A DNA stretch of 64,000 nucleotides from Panorpa germanica. Lineage: Eukaryota > Arthropoda > Insecta > Mecoptera > Panorpidae. A program made the translations under genes and the position numbers. Each line of letters opens with the position of its first letter. Position 1 is the stretch's first letter. Positions 34,501-42,400 of this stretch are shown here, in pieces. The notes beneath the pieces were generated by a model. The model saw nothing but the letters and a program-made list of their open reading frames with translations. It had not been told where the DNA came from and ran no database searches. The stretch spans positions 5,952,001-6,016,000 of the forward strand of contig OY783209.1 of NCBI GenBank assembly GCA_963678705.1. Reading direction: 5' to 3'.

Positions 34501-36634
34501 TTCAAAATGAATATATAATTATCCCTGATTGTTAATTAAGTATTATGTATTTTATTATTGTTTTTATTAATATTATATTTTTTGAAATAGGCGCCACTTT
34601 TGGTACTGGTATCACTGCAATTAAACTAACTGCGTTGGGCAGGCCGAATTTATTGGTAAGTGATGTTATATACTTTATGTTTGTTTCTTTCGGTACACAG
34701 AATTAGAATCATAATCACTGACCTATTTTATTCTGATTCTCAAAGGAAAGTTGTGTTTCGTTTAGTTCATGCAAAAGCATGAAGGAAATGGCCATCTACC
34801 TTAGAAAAGCTTAAACTCTGACTAATACAGTAACTACAAATTTAGGAAAGAAACAAAGTTTTATTAGTGTAGTTCTTATTTAAATTATTTCTTGTCCTTT
34901 TCGCTACACTTTTTATATATTTTTTACAAACTTATTTTAAACATTTACAAGGGTTTCAATATTTAACGTTACATTTACTCCTGCTTCAATTCCTAAAATA
35001 AATTTAAAAATTCCTTGTTGATTTATGCAAAGGAAATGTCAACACTTAAATCTATGCGATTCAGATTGTAGAGATAGATACTGATTTTGTTCAATAATTC
35101 TTTCAGCTTCAATTATCTGAAGTAATTATGCGAACTCGTCAATACATGGAAGAAATTGCAGGTGGTACTGGAAACGTTCTAACCCATCACAAGACCATTA
35201 AGGATCTTGAGCAATATTTCAGTAAAATGGGTGAAAATAAAGACGTTAAAGATTTCTTACAAAAAGTTACCTCCGATAAAGAAGGGTAATTAAAATTCTT
35301 TCATACGATTATTTTTTTAATGTTGATATTTTATTACTAATTGAATTATTTTTTTATTCAGTATTCTTCACTTGTTCCCATGGTCTGGAATTGTAGATGA
35401 AAACCAACAATTGTCAGATACCTTCAGGGTACCAGATCCTAAAACTGGACAGATGAGAAGATTAATTTCCCAAATTCCACCAAAGGAAGAAGAAATGTTC
35501 AGAAATATGATCAGGAGGCTAAACACTCTTGTGAAGGTTTGTTTCATTGGTCGTAGTTAAATTTCAAGCAGTCACTTGTAGTAATTTTATGTTTATTTAA
35601 CAGACTGCCCAAGAAATGGATGTACGCATAATGATTGACGCAGAACAAACTTATTTCCAACCAGCAATTTCCCGAATCACACTTGAAATGATGAGAAAGT
35701 ACAACAAAGAAAAAGCAATTGTGTTCAATACCTATCAATGCTATCTTAAGGATACTTTTAAGGAAGTTACCACTGATTTGGAACAAGCTAAACGCCAGGA
35801 CTTTTATTTCGGGGCCAAGCTTGTAAGAGGAGCATACATTGAGCAGGTAATGCAATCAATTAATAAGTTTCGATTTCGGACACTAATTAAAATATATCAT
35901 GGGGATATTATAGATGTAATCGTTAAGACAATAATCATAAGTTAATATTTAATACAGGAACGTGCCCGAGCTGCTGCTTTGGGATATCCCGATCCTACAA
36001 ATCCAGATTTTGATGCTACTTCCGACATGTACCACAAAACTCTTACTGAATGTTTAAGGCGAATTAAGGTTTGAATCTTTGATATTTGAATTTTTTTTAT
36101 AATAAAAAGTAATTTTTACTATCTTTATTTCATGTGTTAATAGATTCTCAAAGACCAAGGCAAAGACAAGAAGATTGGCATTATGGTTGCTTCTCATAAT
36201 GAAGATACAGTTCGTTTTGCGATTGAACAAATGAAACAGATTGGTATTTCTCCTGAAGATAAGGTCATCTGTTTTGGCCAATTGTTGGCCATGTGTGATT
36301 ACATAACCTTCCCATTAGGTAAGACTGACTACTTCATGTGCATCAATAGCTATTGAAGAAAGGAGGAATGTCAATGCAACGTTGTTCAATGTATTTCAAT
36401 GTATGTAATCTTTATTTACATTCGGCAGGTCAATCTGGTTATTCTGCATACAAGTATATCCCGTACGGTCCCGTGAACGAAGTACTTCCGTATTTATCTC
36501 GTAGAGCACAAGAAAATAAGGGTGTACTCAAGAAAATTCAAAAAGAAAAGCGTCTTCTGTTTTCAGAAATTAGACGCCGCTTATTTTCTGGACAAATATT
36601 TTATAAACCAAAGGGTAATTATGTTCCCATTTAA
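22403..36634 (+). CDS. slgA: proline dehydrogenase (PRODH, sluggish-A family), gene span, 5' partial
   Basis: The enzyme oxidises L-proline to delta-1-pyrroline-5-carboxylate with FAD and passes electrons to the respiratory chain. It is the first step of proline catabolism, located at the inner mitochondrial membrane, and important as a flight fuel in some insects. One alternative exon plus nine constitutive exons sum to 1,560 nt, that is 519 codons and a stop, in a single frame across every junction. The translated sequence closely follows insect slgA, including YYVDKTFADRRYKV-like, DAEQTYFQPA and YLSRRAQENKG segments. Coding exons before 22403 (leader peptide and N-terminus) were not found in the window, so the gene is 5' partial. 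Possible isoforms are 519 residues, 531 with the micro-exon, or about 155 with the alternative last exon. The gene symbol is by family recognition. Confidence 0.93.
22700..23850. other. intron between the two alternative exons
   Basis: About 1.3 kb separates the alternative exons. It contains an inverted pair at about 23100-23125 and 23182-23204 (GGGTCTTACAGCAG and CTGCAGTAAGACCC) able to form a hairpin. I saw no third exon copy. A minus-strand protein-like frame near 23425-23590 is listed separately. Confidence 0.5.
23425..23590 (-). other. protein-like minus-strand frame, unidentified
   Basis: On the minus strand a frame of about 50 codons ends at a stop near 23431 and reads LLVDESQEEDPGSDFQFDSD followed by TAADLNLKVWADYSV. 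The acidic composition and even use of residues are unlike the surrounding chance frames. Acidic N-terminal regions occur in several DNA transposases, so a transposon remnant inside the PRODH intron is one possibility. A second frame is also open here, which weakens the case. No family can be named. Confidence 0.2.
23858..23979 (+). CDS. slgA: PRODH alternative exon 'b' (consensus copy)
   Basis: The acceptor is a T-rich tract ending TTTACAG at 23857, and the donor GTAGTA starts at 23980. The exon is 122 nt, phase 0 in and phase 2 out, exactly as exon 'a'. It encodes LMKLTKAILGEKLFIEVMRA, then TFYGHFVAGEDRYKIVPTLE, with Arg completed at 26671. This agrees well with the usual insect PRODH segment, so 'b' is probably the default exon. 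Because 122 is not a multiple of three, using both exons or neither would shift the frame. The stronger acceptor fits higher use, but relative usage cannot be read from the sequence. Confidence 0.92.
24212..24604. mobile_element. intronic foldback element with ~125-bp arms
   Basis: The left arm begins GTCACTCCATAAGTTCG and continues through TATGATATATAGATG, GCCACTATT, TTTTTAGATA and TGTCAAAATTTCATGAC. The right arm is its inverse: GTCATGAAATTTTGACAC near 24500, TATCTAAAAA, AATAGTGGCGCCATT, TATATATCAT and CGAACTTATTGAGTGAC at the end. About 100 bp separates the arms. The element is non-coding, and a related single arm occurs at 11150-11290. It lies in the PRODH intron downstream of exon 'b', where the transcript could fold into a long hairpin. 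Confidence 0.7.
24605..26498. other. PRODH intron, no feature recognised
   Basis: AT-rich intron sequence with many TTATGTAA and ATGTAAC words between 25500 and 25920, similar in style to the repeat at 19580 and 30945 but not alignable by eye. No exon copy and no RNA gene seen. Confidence 0.4.
26499..26573 (+). repeat. short tandem array of ~16-bp units in PRODH intron
   Basis: About five imperfect units of the type TGTGGCACGTCTCA or TTTGGTACGTTCCAT follow one another, with a TGGTACGTCTCA core. The array ends about 100 bp before the constitutive exon at 26671, downstream of the alternative exon pair. It contains one CACGTG hexamer. A role in splicing is conceivable but not shown. Confidence 0.65.
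26671..26757 (+). CDS. slgA: PRODH constitutive exon 1 of window
   Basis: The acceptor TTCGCTGCAG ends at 26670 and the donor GTAAGT starts at 26758. The exon is 87 nt, phase 2 in and phase 2 out. It encodes LRSFGVKPILDYSVEEDLTQ followed by EEAEKREV, one of the most conserved insect PRODH segments. The first base completes the Arg codon begun in either alternative exon, which shows that both are built to join here. The last two bases start a Glu codon finished in the next exon. Confidence 0.95.
28180..28396. mobile_element. MITE, family A, copy in PRODH intron
   Basis: This ~217-bp full-length copy has inverted ends: left ATAGTCCAAATCACGATAGT then TTGGCGGCGACTTATAC; right AAGTATGAGTTGCCGCCGAA then CTCTCGAAATTTAAATTATA. 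The interior CAGTGCTTTTCAGTTATATC then GGCAGTTTATACCCCAC is shared with the copy at 57043. It sits about 330 bp before the exon at 28727 and seems to leave the splice sites untouched. Confidence 0.8.
28727..28923 (+). CDS. slgA: PRODH constitutive exon 2 of window
   Basis: The acceptor TGATGTACAG ends at 28726 and the donor GTAAGT starts at 28924. The exon is 197 nt, phase 2 in and phase 1 out. A Ser-rich linker (SSSSTVPGTAQKADPNSKD) is followed by the conserved block MPQYKVDKTFADRRYKV, then SARTYFYLNEATCERNME and FIQCLEAVS. The linker is the variable part of insect PRODH. The conserved part belongs to the region before the barrel strand that carries the FAD-contacting Lys. The exon ends with one base of a codon, usable by the micro-exon, the alternative last exon or the main exon at 34591. 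Confidence 0.95.
29050..29310 (-). repeat. possible DNA-transposon remnant in PRODH intron
   Basis: On the minus strand the segment runs from TTACGTAATACG, GGGTGGGTCTTAAGAG through ACAAAGTGTGACAAAGG to GTGTGACAAGACATAACAAG. TTACGTAAT-type ends with TGTGACAAGG-rich interiors are common in decayed arthropod repeats. The 79-codon frame across it (29048-29287) has Lys/Asn/Ser-rich chance composition. The assignment is from memory of such repeats and weak. Confidence 0.3.
29494..30593. other. PRODH intron, no feature recognised
   Basis: AT-rich intron sequence, with no exon or repeat structure that I can support. Confidence 0.4.
30594..30736. mobile_element. 143-bp TAA-flanked palindromic MITE
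   Basis: Left it begins AGGTCCCCACACACTGAAGC. Right, on the other strand, it begins AGGTTTACACACACTAAATC. Further inward the arms also pair (GTTGCGATAA near 30631 with TTATCGCAATTATCG near 30689). Perfect TAA duplications lie at 30591-30593 and 30737-30739, as expected for PIF/Harbinger-type insertions. The element is non-coding. Confidence 0.7.
30945..31240 (+). repeat. diverged interspersed repeat, copy 2
   Basis: Shares the ordered word series described for 19580-19900, including TACGTAACATTATATAATCT, AAAAGCTTTATTATCG, TTATGTAACCTAAAAACATT and TTTAGCGG. It lies in the PRODH intron and has no coding potential. Confidence 0.5.
31382..31428 (-). repeat. tRNA-like B-box fragment
   Basis: On the minus strand GGGCCCGGGTTCGATTTCCG contains a good RNA polymerase III B-box core (GGTTCGATTTC). 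No A-box or cloverleaf can be built around it, so it is more likely a fragment of a tRNA-derived SINE than a tRNA gene. Confidence 0.35.
32399..32434 (+). CDS. slgA: PRODH candidate 36-nt cassette micro-exon
   Basis: A strong pyrimidine tract and TTTCTGCAG end at 32398, and GTAAGA starts at 32435. The 36-nt exon is phase 1 in and phase 1 out, so it can be included or skipped without changing frame between 28923 and 34591. It would insert EYDSKSPSQMPR between ...LEAVS and GATFGTG. The Ser/Pro-rich polar insert suits a surface loop, with a possible phosphorylation site (KSPSQ). Both splice sites match consensus well, and the codons read through with no stop until after the donor. Chance agreement of sites, phase and length is possible, so this is a prediction. 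Confidence 0.6.
32605..32668 (+). repeat. three ~20-bp tandem units
   Basis: Units of the type ACAGGTTTAATGATAACAAA repeat three times with small changes (GATAAC, GGAAC). They lie in the PRODH intron just after the candidate micro-exon. A short CA run lies nearby at 32522-32538. Confidence 0.65.
32669..34408. other. PRODH intron, no feature recognised
   Basis: AT-rich sequence between the micro-exon and the possible alternative last exon. The frame at 34226-34408 has no support. Confidence 0.4.
34409..34470 (+). CDS. slgA: PRODH possible alternative last exon
   Basis: After a T-rich tract and TTATTTGTAG (AG at 34407-34408) the sequence continues in phase 1 from 28923, or from the micro-exon. 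It reads Gly then HFKELIAELETEENIITSI and stops with TAG at 34468-34470. AATAAA follows at 34483-34488. The protein would be about 155 residues from the alternative exon onward, without the strands carrying the FAD-binding Lys, Asp and Arg residues, hence catalytically inactive. No donor is visible before the stop. The tail is charged and helix-like. Twenty codons in frame could occur by chance, so confidence is moderate to low. Confidence 0.35.
34483..34488 (+). terminator. AATAAA polyadenylation signal for the alternative last exon
   Basis: AATAAA lies 13 bases after the stop at 34470. The motif is frequent by chance in AT-rich DNA, so it supports the alternative end only through its position. 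Confidence 0.3.
34591..34655 (+). CDS. slgA: PRODH constitutive exon 3 of window
   Basis: The acceptor TTGAAATAG ends at 34590 and the donor GTAAGT starts at 34656. The exon is 65 nt, phase 1 in and phase 0 out. It encodes GATFGTGITAIKLTALGRPN then LL. The Lys in IKLTALG corresponds to the conserved barrel Lys of PRODH/PutA that contacts the flavin region (family knowledge). This is the main alternative to the exon at 34409. Confidence 0.95.
35107..35285 (+). CDS. slgA: PRODH constitutive exon 4 of window
   Basis: The acceptor TTCTTTCAG ends at 35106 and the donor GTAATT starts at 35286. The exon is 179 nt, phase 0 in and phase 2 out. It encodes LQLSEVIMRTRQYMEEIAGG, then NVLTHHKTIKDLEQYFSKM and VKDFLQKVTSDKEG. 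This is the helical, charged insertion between barrel strands that eukaryotic PRODH carries and bacterial enzymes lack or shorten. It is clearly homologous to insect slgA. Confidence 0.95.
35362..35536 (+). CDS. slgA: PRODH constitutive exon 5 of window
   Basis: The acceptor TTTTTATTCAG ends at 35361 and the donor GTTTGT starts at 35537. The exon is 175 nt, phase 2 in and phase 0 out. It encodes ILHLFPWSGIVDENQQLSDT, then FRVPDPKTGQMRRLISQIPP and KEEEMFRNMIRRLNTLVK. The donor GTTTGT is weaker than the others. The open frame runs on into the intron for a few codons; the conserved continuation begins at 35604. Confidence 0.95.
35604..35846 (+). CDS. slgA: PRODH constitutive exon 6 of window, catalytic barrel
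   Basis: The acceptor ATTTAACAG ends at 35603 and the donor GTAATG starts at 35847. The exon is 243 nt, phase 0 on both sides. It encodes MIDAEQTYFQPAISRITLEM, then VFNTYQCYLKDTFKEV, KRQDFYFGAKLVRGAY and IEQ. The Asp of DAEQ and the Arg of LVRGAY match the active-site Asp and the flavin-contacting Arg of the PRODH/PutA barrel (family knowledge). The minus-strand open frame across this exon is only its shadow. Confidence 0.97.
35958..36068 (+). CDS. slgA: PRODH constitutive exon 7 of window
   Basis: The acceptor TTTAATACAG ends at 35957 and the donor GTTTGA starts at 36069. The exon is 111 nt, phase 0 on both sides. It encodes ERARAAALGYPDPTNPDFDA, then TSDMYHKTLTECLRRIK. The LGYPDP and MYH..L.ECL..IK segments are standard for animal PRODH. 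Confidence 0.95.
36144..36318 (+). CDS. slgA: PRODH constitutive exon 8 of window
   Basis: The acceptor TGTTAATAG ends at 36143 and the donor GTAAGA starts at 36319. The exon is 175 nt, phase 0 in and phase 1 out. It encodes ILKDQGKDKKIGIMVASHNE, then DTVRFAIEQMKQIGISPEDK and VICFGQLLAMCDYITFPL. ASHN and FGQLL.MCD are the barrel motifs that line the flavin site in the family. Confidence 0.97.
36429..36634 (+). CDS. slgA: PRODH terminal exon with stop
   Basis: The acceptor CATTCGGCAG ends at 36428. The exon is 206 nt, entered in phase 1, with stop TAA at 36632-36634. It encodes QSGYSAYKYIPYGPVNEVLP, then YLSRRAQENKGVLKKIQKE and ends YKPKGNYVPI. The Arg pair in YLSRRAQEN is the substrate-carboxylate binding pair of the PRODH active site (Y..RR..E motif). 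The conserved C-terminus shows the gene ends here intact. The frame is open upstream of 36429, but that part is intron. Confidence 0.97.
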
Positions 36635-36638
36635 AGAA

Positions 36639-36644
36639 AATAAA
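36639..36644 (+). terminator. AATAAA just after the PRODH stop
   Basis: AATAAA begins five bases after the stop codon. This is very close for a 3' end, and further AATAAA motifs occur downstream (for example near 37322-37328), so the true polyadenylation site cannot be fixed from sequence. Confidence 0.35.
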
Positions 36645-37890
36645 AAAAAAATCTCAAAAGATATTTCGATTAAAGAAAAAACTATTATTATTTAATAGTA
36701 ATTTATTTGTTATAAGTTTAATGATTAAAACCAGAAAACTTTTCAAATAATTACCACGCATAGGTCTGAGATATAAAAATCAATTATAGTATTACATTAC
36801 AAAAAAGATCTAAAACAATGTTTTAGAGAAATATTAACTTTTAAAAGTATGATCTTGACTTAGTTAAATATCGTTATATTATTTAAATTAATTTTATTTT
36901 AGCAATGATATTTATATACATATTTTTATTTAAAAGAAATTATTTGTTGTAATCATAATCAATACGCTATTGAAAGCTTTCTGAAAGTTTGAGGCGGCCA
37001 TTTGTTCGTACTATTATTTAATTTGTATTGTTTTAACTTGATTTGGTCGTCGAACGATATTAATTAGAAATTCTGGTATTGTTTTATTGTTTGTTTTTCA
37101 TTGATTTACATTTTACAAATTTTTAGATGTTTTTTTCGTGTAATTGTATTGATCAAATATTTTGATAACAGTTTTTTGTTTATATTCATTTATTGAATTT
37201 TCTGAATTGAAATAGTATTTGCCAGCTCACTAAAAATATTATTCACATTCAGAAGTTCTATTTTTATAAAATGTTTAAACTTTTGTAAATATATTATAAT
37301 TTCTTAAAACGTATTACGATAAATAAAACAAATTTCTTATTATCCCTGTAATGAAAATAATCGAAAATAATTTGTTTGTTTTATTTATTTTTCTTGTGTA
37401 ATATTATGTTTTTATTTTATTTTTACAGAAATTATTCATTATTCCCCTTAATATTCAAGAAAAACAAACTAGAATAATTGACAATAATATTTATAAAAAT
37501 ATTTGTTGTAAGAAGTAACTTTTCAATATTAGGAAATGAAAATGTGTTTGATAATTAAATGGCAGAAATCTAACAATGTTAAATTAAGTATTTTATTTTT
37601 ATCGTTATCCTATTAACAGGAAATAACTGAGTATACCGCTCAATACTTTCGTAAATGGTTGACAATTAGTGAACTGAAACGAAAAACCAATGTATTCATA
37701 TAAATAAAGTAAATGTTTCGGTCAGTATCATAGATTAATATTTATTGAATTACAGAATAACAATGCGCGGCGAAAAGAGGTACATGGCACTACGAAGCAT
37801 GAACTTATAACAAATTATGTTATTTAATAAAATTATAACTAAAATAAAAACGATTCACCTATTAAACTGAGTATAATATCATTATTTATC
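36645..37890 (+). other. PRODH 3' untranslated region and downstream spacer
   Basis: AT-rich, no frame of interest, several possible polyadenylation signals. I see no gene. Confidence 0.4.
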
Positions 37891-37894
37891 AAAC

Positions 37895-37990
37895 AAGGGA
37901 CTGCTTAGCTCATTGGTTATACTTACTATAAGCTAAGACTCCAACGGTCCTTTGGTTTGAAACTCGGGTTATCTTTATATATTTTAGAGG
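37895..37990 (+). repeat. tRNA-derived SINE-like fragment
   Basis: CTTAGCTCATTGGTTATA resembles a tRNA A-box/D-arm, and TTTGGTTTGAAACTCGGG about 45 bases later resembles a B-box/T-arm. A correct 7-bp acceptor stem and a clean anticodon arm are lacking, so I do not call a tRNA gene. The tail TTATCTTTATATATTTTAG resembles those after the B-boxes at 39300 and 46330. Confidence 0.4.
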
Positions 37991-37999
37991 CGATTGTGC

Positions 38000-39121
38000 T
38001 TTCAGTTATCTTACATTATTACATGCTAAATATGTAGTTCATTAATCTTTTCGATGCAAGTATTTAGAATATCTTAGCCGCGAATCCAGACATTTGTTAT
38101 ATTAAACATTAATTGTCAACTATTCGTAAATTTGTAGTATTCAGTGTTATACTCAATTATTATTATTCAATTTTAAGTTTGTGGGGCTGACATTAAAAAA
38201 TGCAGAACAAATAAATTCAACAGCCTTTTTTTTGTCGATTATTATTTAAGTATAGCTACACTTGCAAGCTTGGTTTTGCCCTTACAAGCTTTCTAACAAT
38301 CCGATTCAAGTAATATTTGAAAAGGATGAAAATGCAAAGTTTTGTAATTTACTGTACCTTATTGTTTAAATTTAGCGCATATTTCATTTTTGTCATTTTT
38401 TTAAAGTAAACTATAAATAAATGTAATAATATAGTTAGGGTAGTAATTTCAAAATATTTATAAATGGCTGTTACAAAAAAAAAATACAAAAAAAAAATAT
38501 CAAAATCATTAGAATTTGTACATCTAATTCTTGATTTTAAATAACGCAACAAAAATTGTTTGTTCTGACTTACAATTAGTTTAACAACCATATTTGAGAA
38601 CTTTGATAACTCGATTGATTTATCTTTACTTTTTTTCGTTAAATTGAAGACTTTAATTAATTATTGTCCGCCGTCCTATCAAAATAAGTTATTTATTTAT
38701 TCGATGAAATATTCATTTGTGATTCGGTATACAATTAAATCGATTGATATGATAAAAGATATTTTAAAGAATTTGTACATAATTGTTAGTTACTAATTTT
38801 AAAATTAGGGCGGCGATGTTGTAGAAGTTAATTATGAAATGTAATTTGAATGTAGTAAAATAAAAACGATAAAATAAAAGACAATAAAATTAAACAACAC
38901 AGTGATTTTATTTCAAAAAATTATTTATTATATTTATAAAGAATATAAAAAAACCTTTTAGAGTAATAGAGAAGGTTAGTTAATTCTTCTACATTTAATA
39001 TAAATTTTCATTTTTATCAAAGTAATTTTTTCTTAGTATTTTGTGATAAAATATATTAATTCTTTTAGTTTTAGTACATTTAAAGTGATTTTTATTAAGA
39101 TTTAAAGATATCAATTTTGAA
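38000..39121. other. AT-rich spacer without a recognised gene
   Basis: Nothing supportable; the minus-strand frames at 38349-38591 and 38995-39177 are chance-like. Confidence 0.4.
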
Positions 39122-39250
39122 ACGTTACTGTTGTTGCATACTAAGTAGGAGAAAATTAATTTGCGATTTCGCGCCATCTATTATATGATAGATAAATTAA
39201 TATAGTTGAGGTTACGCTTAACAGATGGCACTCCGAAGAGTATAACAAAA
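39122..39250 (+). repeat. left direct repeat bracketing the minisatellite
   Basis: The segment runs from ACGTTACTGTTGTTGCATAC through GCGCCATCT (39171-39179) and TTACGCTTAACAGATGGC to AGAGTATAACAAAATAAC. It aligns with 44228-44360 on the same strand. Each copy carries GCCATCT and AGATGGC as inverted words about 45 bp apart. Confidence 0.6.
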
Positions 39251-39254
39251 TAAC

Positions 39255-39345
39255 AAAGAACACCGGGAGACTTGATGACTGACGCTGACTACTATGTCTT
39301 CGGGTTCGACCCCCGTACCAGATATATATTTTTTGGGTTTAGTTA
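39255..39345 (+). repeat. tRNA-derived SINE-like fragment
   Basis: TTCGGGTTCGACCCCCGTAC has a strong B-box (GGTTCGACCCC), and CCGGGAGACTTGATGACTGA about 30 bases upstream may be a decayed A-box. The sequence after the B-box (CAGAT, then TATATTTTTTGGGTTTAG) parallels 46330-46370. The missing acceptor stem argues against a functional tRNA. Confidence 0.4.
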
Positions 39346-39412
39346 TTATCAACTTATATTGATTAAAACACATATATAATCCTACACTTATTAAGCATCG
39401 GTGTTGTAATTC

Positions 39413-42400
39413 AACTTTAGTAAATCTAAGATTTTATCAGTTTTTCAAAATGAACAAGGCTATAAACCTTCTTAAAATTGATTAAATTGTTAAAAATTTC
39501 GACTTTTTCAAATGTACGATTTTCTCAATTTTTTAAAAGTAACGAGGCTATAACCTTCTTAAAATTGATAAAAATGTTTAAAATTTCAACGTTTGCAAAT
39601 CTGTGATTTTTTCAGTTTTTTAAAAGTAACAAGGCTATAACCTTCTTAAAATTTATAAAAATGTTAAAAATTTCAACTTTTGTAAATCTACGATTTTCTC
39701 AGTTTTTTTAAAATTAACAAGGCTTAGTTTTTTTCAAAGTAACAAGGCTATAACCTTCTTAAAATTGATAAAAATGTTAACAATTTCAACTTTCGTAAAT
39801 CTAAGATTTTCTCAGTTTTTTAAAATTAACAAGGCTTAGTTTTTTTCAAAGTAACAAGGCTATAAATTTCTTAAAATTGATAAAAATGTTAAAAATTTCA
39901 ACTTTTGTAAATCTACGATTTTCTCAGTTTTTTAAAAGTAACAAGGCTATAACCTTCCTAAAATTGATAAAAATGTTACAAATTTCAACTTTGACAAATC
40001 TACGATTTTCTCAGTTTTTTAAAAGTAACAAGGCTATAACCTTCCTAAAATTGATAAAAATGTTACAAAAACTGATAAAATTGTTACAAATTTCAACTTT
40101 GACAAATCTACGATTTTCTCAGTTTTTTAAAAGTAACAAGGCTAACCTTCTTAAAATTGATAAAAATGTTAACAATTTCAACTTTCGTAAATCTACGATT
40201 TTCTCAGTTTTTTAAAATTAACAAGGCTATAACCTTCTTAAAATTGATAAAAATGTTACAAATTTCAACTTTAGCAAATCTATGATTTTTTCAGTTTTTT
40301 AAAAGTAACAAGGCTAACCTTCTTAAAATTGATAAAAATGTTAAAAATTTCAACTTTTGTAAATCTACGATTTTCTCAGTTTTTTAAAAGTAACAAGGCT
40401 ATAACCTTCCTAAAATTGATAAAAATGTTACAAATTTCAACTTTGACAAATCTACGATTTTCTCAGTTTTTTAAAAGTAACAAGGCAACCTTCCTAAAAT
40501 TGATAAAAATGTTTAAAACTTCAACGTTTGCAAATCTGTGATTTTTTCAGTTTTTTAAAAGTAACAAGGCTATAACCTTCTTAAAATTGATAAAAATGTT
40601 AACAATTTCAACTTTTGTAAATCTACGATTTTCTCAGTTTTTTAAAAGTAACAAGGCTATAACCTTCCTAAAATTGATAAAAATGTTTAAAACTTCAACG
40701 TTTGCAAATCTGTGATTTTTTCAGTTTTTTAAAAGTAACAAGGCTATAACCTTCTTAAAACTGATAAAAATGTTAAATATTTCAACTTTGGCAAATCTAC
40801 GATTTACTCAGATTTTTTAAATTAACAAGGCTATAACCTTCTTAAAATTGATAAAAATGTTAACAATTTCAACTTTTGTAAATCTACGATTTTCTCAGTT
40901 TTTTAAAAGTAACAAGGCTATAACCTTCTTAAAATTGATAAAAATGTTAAAAATTTCAACTTTTGTAAATCTACGATTTTCTCAGTTTTTTAAAATTAAC
41001 AAGGCTATAACCTTCTTAAAATTGATAAAAATGTTAGAAATTTCAACTTAGCAAATCTATGATTTTTTCAGTTTTTTAAAAGTAACAAGGCTATAACCTT
41101 CTTAAAACTGATAAAAATGTTAAATATTTCAACTTTGGCAAATCTACGATTTACTCAGATTTTTTAAATTAACAAGGCTATAACCTTCTTAAAATTGATA
41201 AAAATGTTAACAATTTCAACTTTTGTAAATCTACGATTTTCTCAGTTTTTTAAAAGTAACAAGGCTATAACCTTCTTAAAATTGATAAAAATGTTAAAAA
41301 TTTCAACTTTTGTAAATCTACGATTTTCTCAGTTTTTTAAAATTAACAAGGCTATAACCTTCTTAAAATTGATAAAAATGTTAAAAATTTCAACTTTTGC
41401 AAATCTACGATTTACTCAGATTTTTTAAATTAACAAGGCTATAACCTTCTTAAAATTGATAAAAATGTTAGAAATTTCAACTTAGCAAATCTATGATTTT
41501 TTCAGTTTTTTAAAAGTAACAAGGCTATAACCTTCTTAAAATTGATAAAAATGTTAAAAATTTCAACTTTTGTAAATCTACGATTTTCTCAGTTTTTTAA
41601 AATTAACAAGGCTATAACCTTCTTAAAATTGATGAAAATGTTAGAAATTTCAACTTTAGCAAATCTATGATTTTTTCAGTTTTTTAAAAGTAACAAGGCT
41701 ATATAACCTTCTTAAAACTGATAAAATTGTTACAAATTTCAACTTTGACAAATCTACGATTTTCTCAGTTTTTTAAAAGTAACAAGGCTATAACCTTCCT
41801 AAAATTGATAAAAATGTTTAAAACTTCAACGTTTGCAAATATGTGATTTTTTCAGTTTTTTAAAAGTAACAAGGCTATAACCTTCTTAAAACTGATAAAA
41901 ATGTTAAATATTTCAACTTTGGCAAATCTACGATTTACTCAGATTTTTAAAATTAACAAGGCTATAACCTTCTTAAAATTGATAAAAATGTTAAAAATTT
42001 CAACTTTTGCAAATCTATGATATTCTCAGTTTTTTAAAATTAACAAGGCTATAACCTTCTTAAAATTGATAAAAATGTTAAAAATTTCAACTTTTGTAAA
42101 TCTACGAATTTCTCAGTTTTTTAAAATTAACAAGGCTAACCTTCTTAAAATTGATAAAAATGTTAGAAATTTCAACTTTAGCAAATCTATGATTTTTTCA
42201 GTTTTTTAAAAGTAACAAGGCTATAACCTTCTTAAAACTGATAAAATTGTTACAAATTTCAACTTTGACAAATCTACGATTTTCTCAGTTTTTTAAAAGT
42301 AACAAGGCTATAACCTTCCTAAAATTGATAAAAATGTTTAAAACTTCAACGTTTGCAAATCTGTGATTTTTTCAGTTTTTTAAAAGTAACAAGGCTATTA

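Noticed and set aside
35544..35855. Minus-strand 103-codon frame
   Set aside because: Antisense shadow of the PRODH exon 35604-35846.
36353..36428. Upstream extension of the last PRODH exon from ATG at 36353
   Set aside because: Intron sequence; homology begins exactly after the CAG acceptor at 36428.
37895..37990. Functional tRNA gene
   Set aside because: A- and B-box-like words are present but no acceptor stem or proper anticodon arm can be formed; a SINE fragment is likelier.
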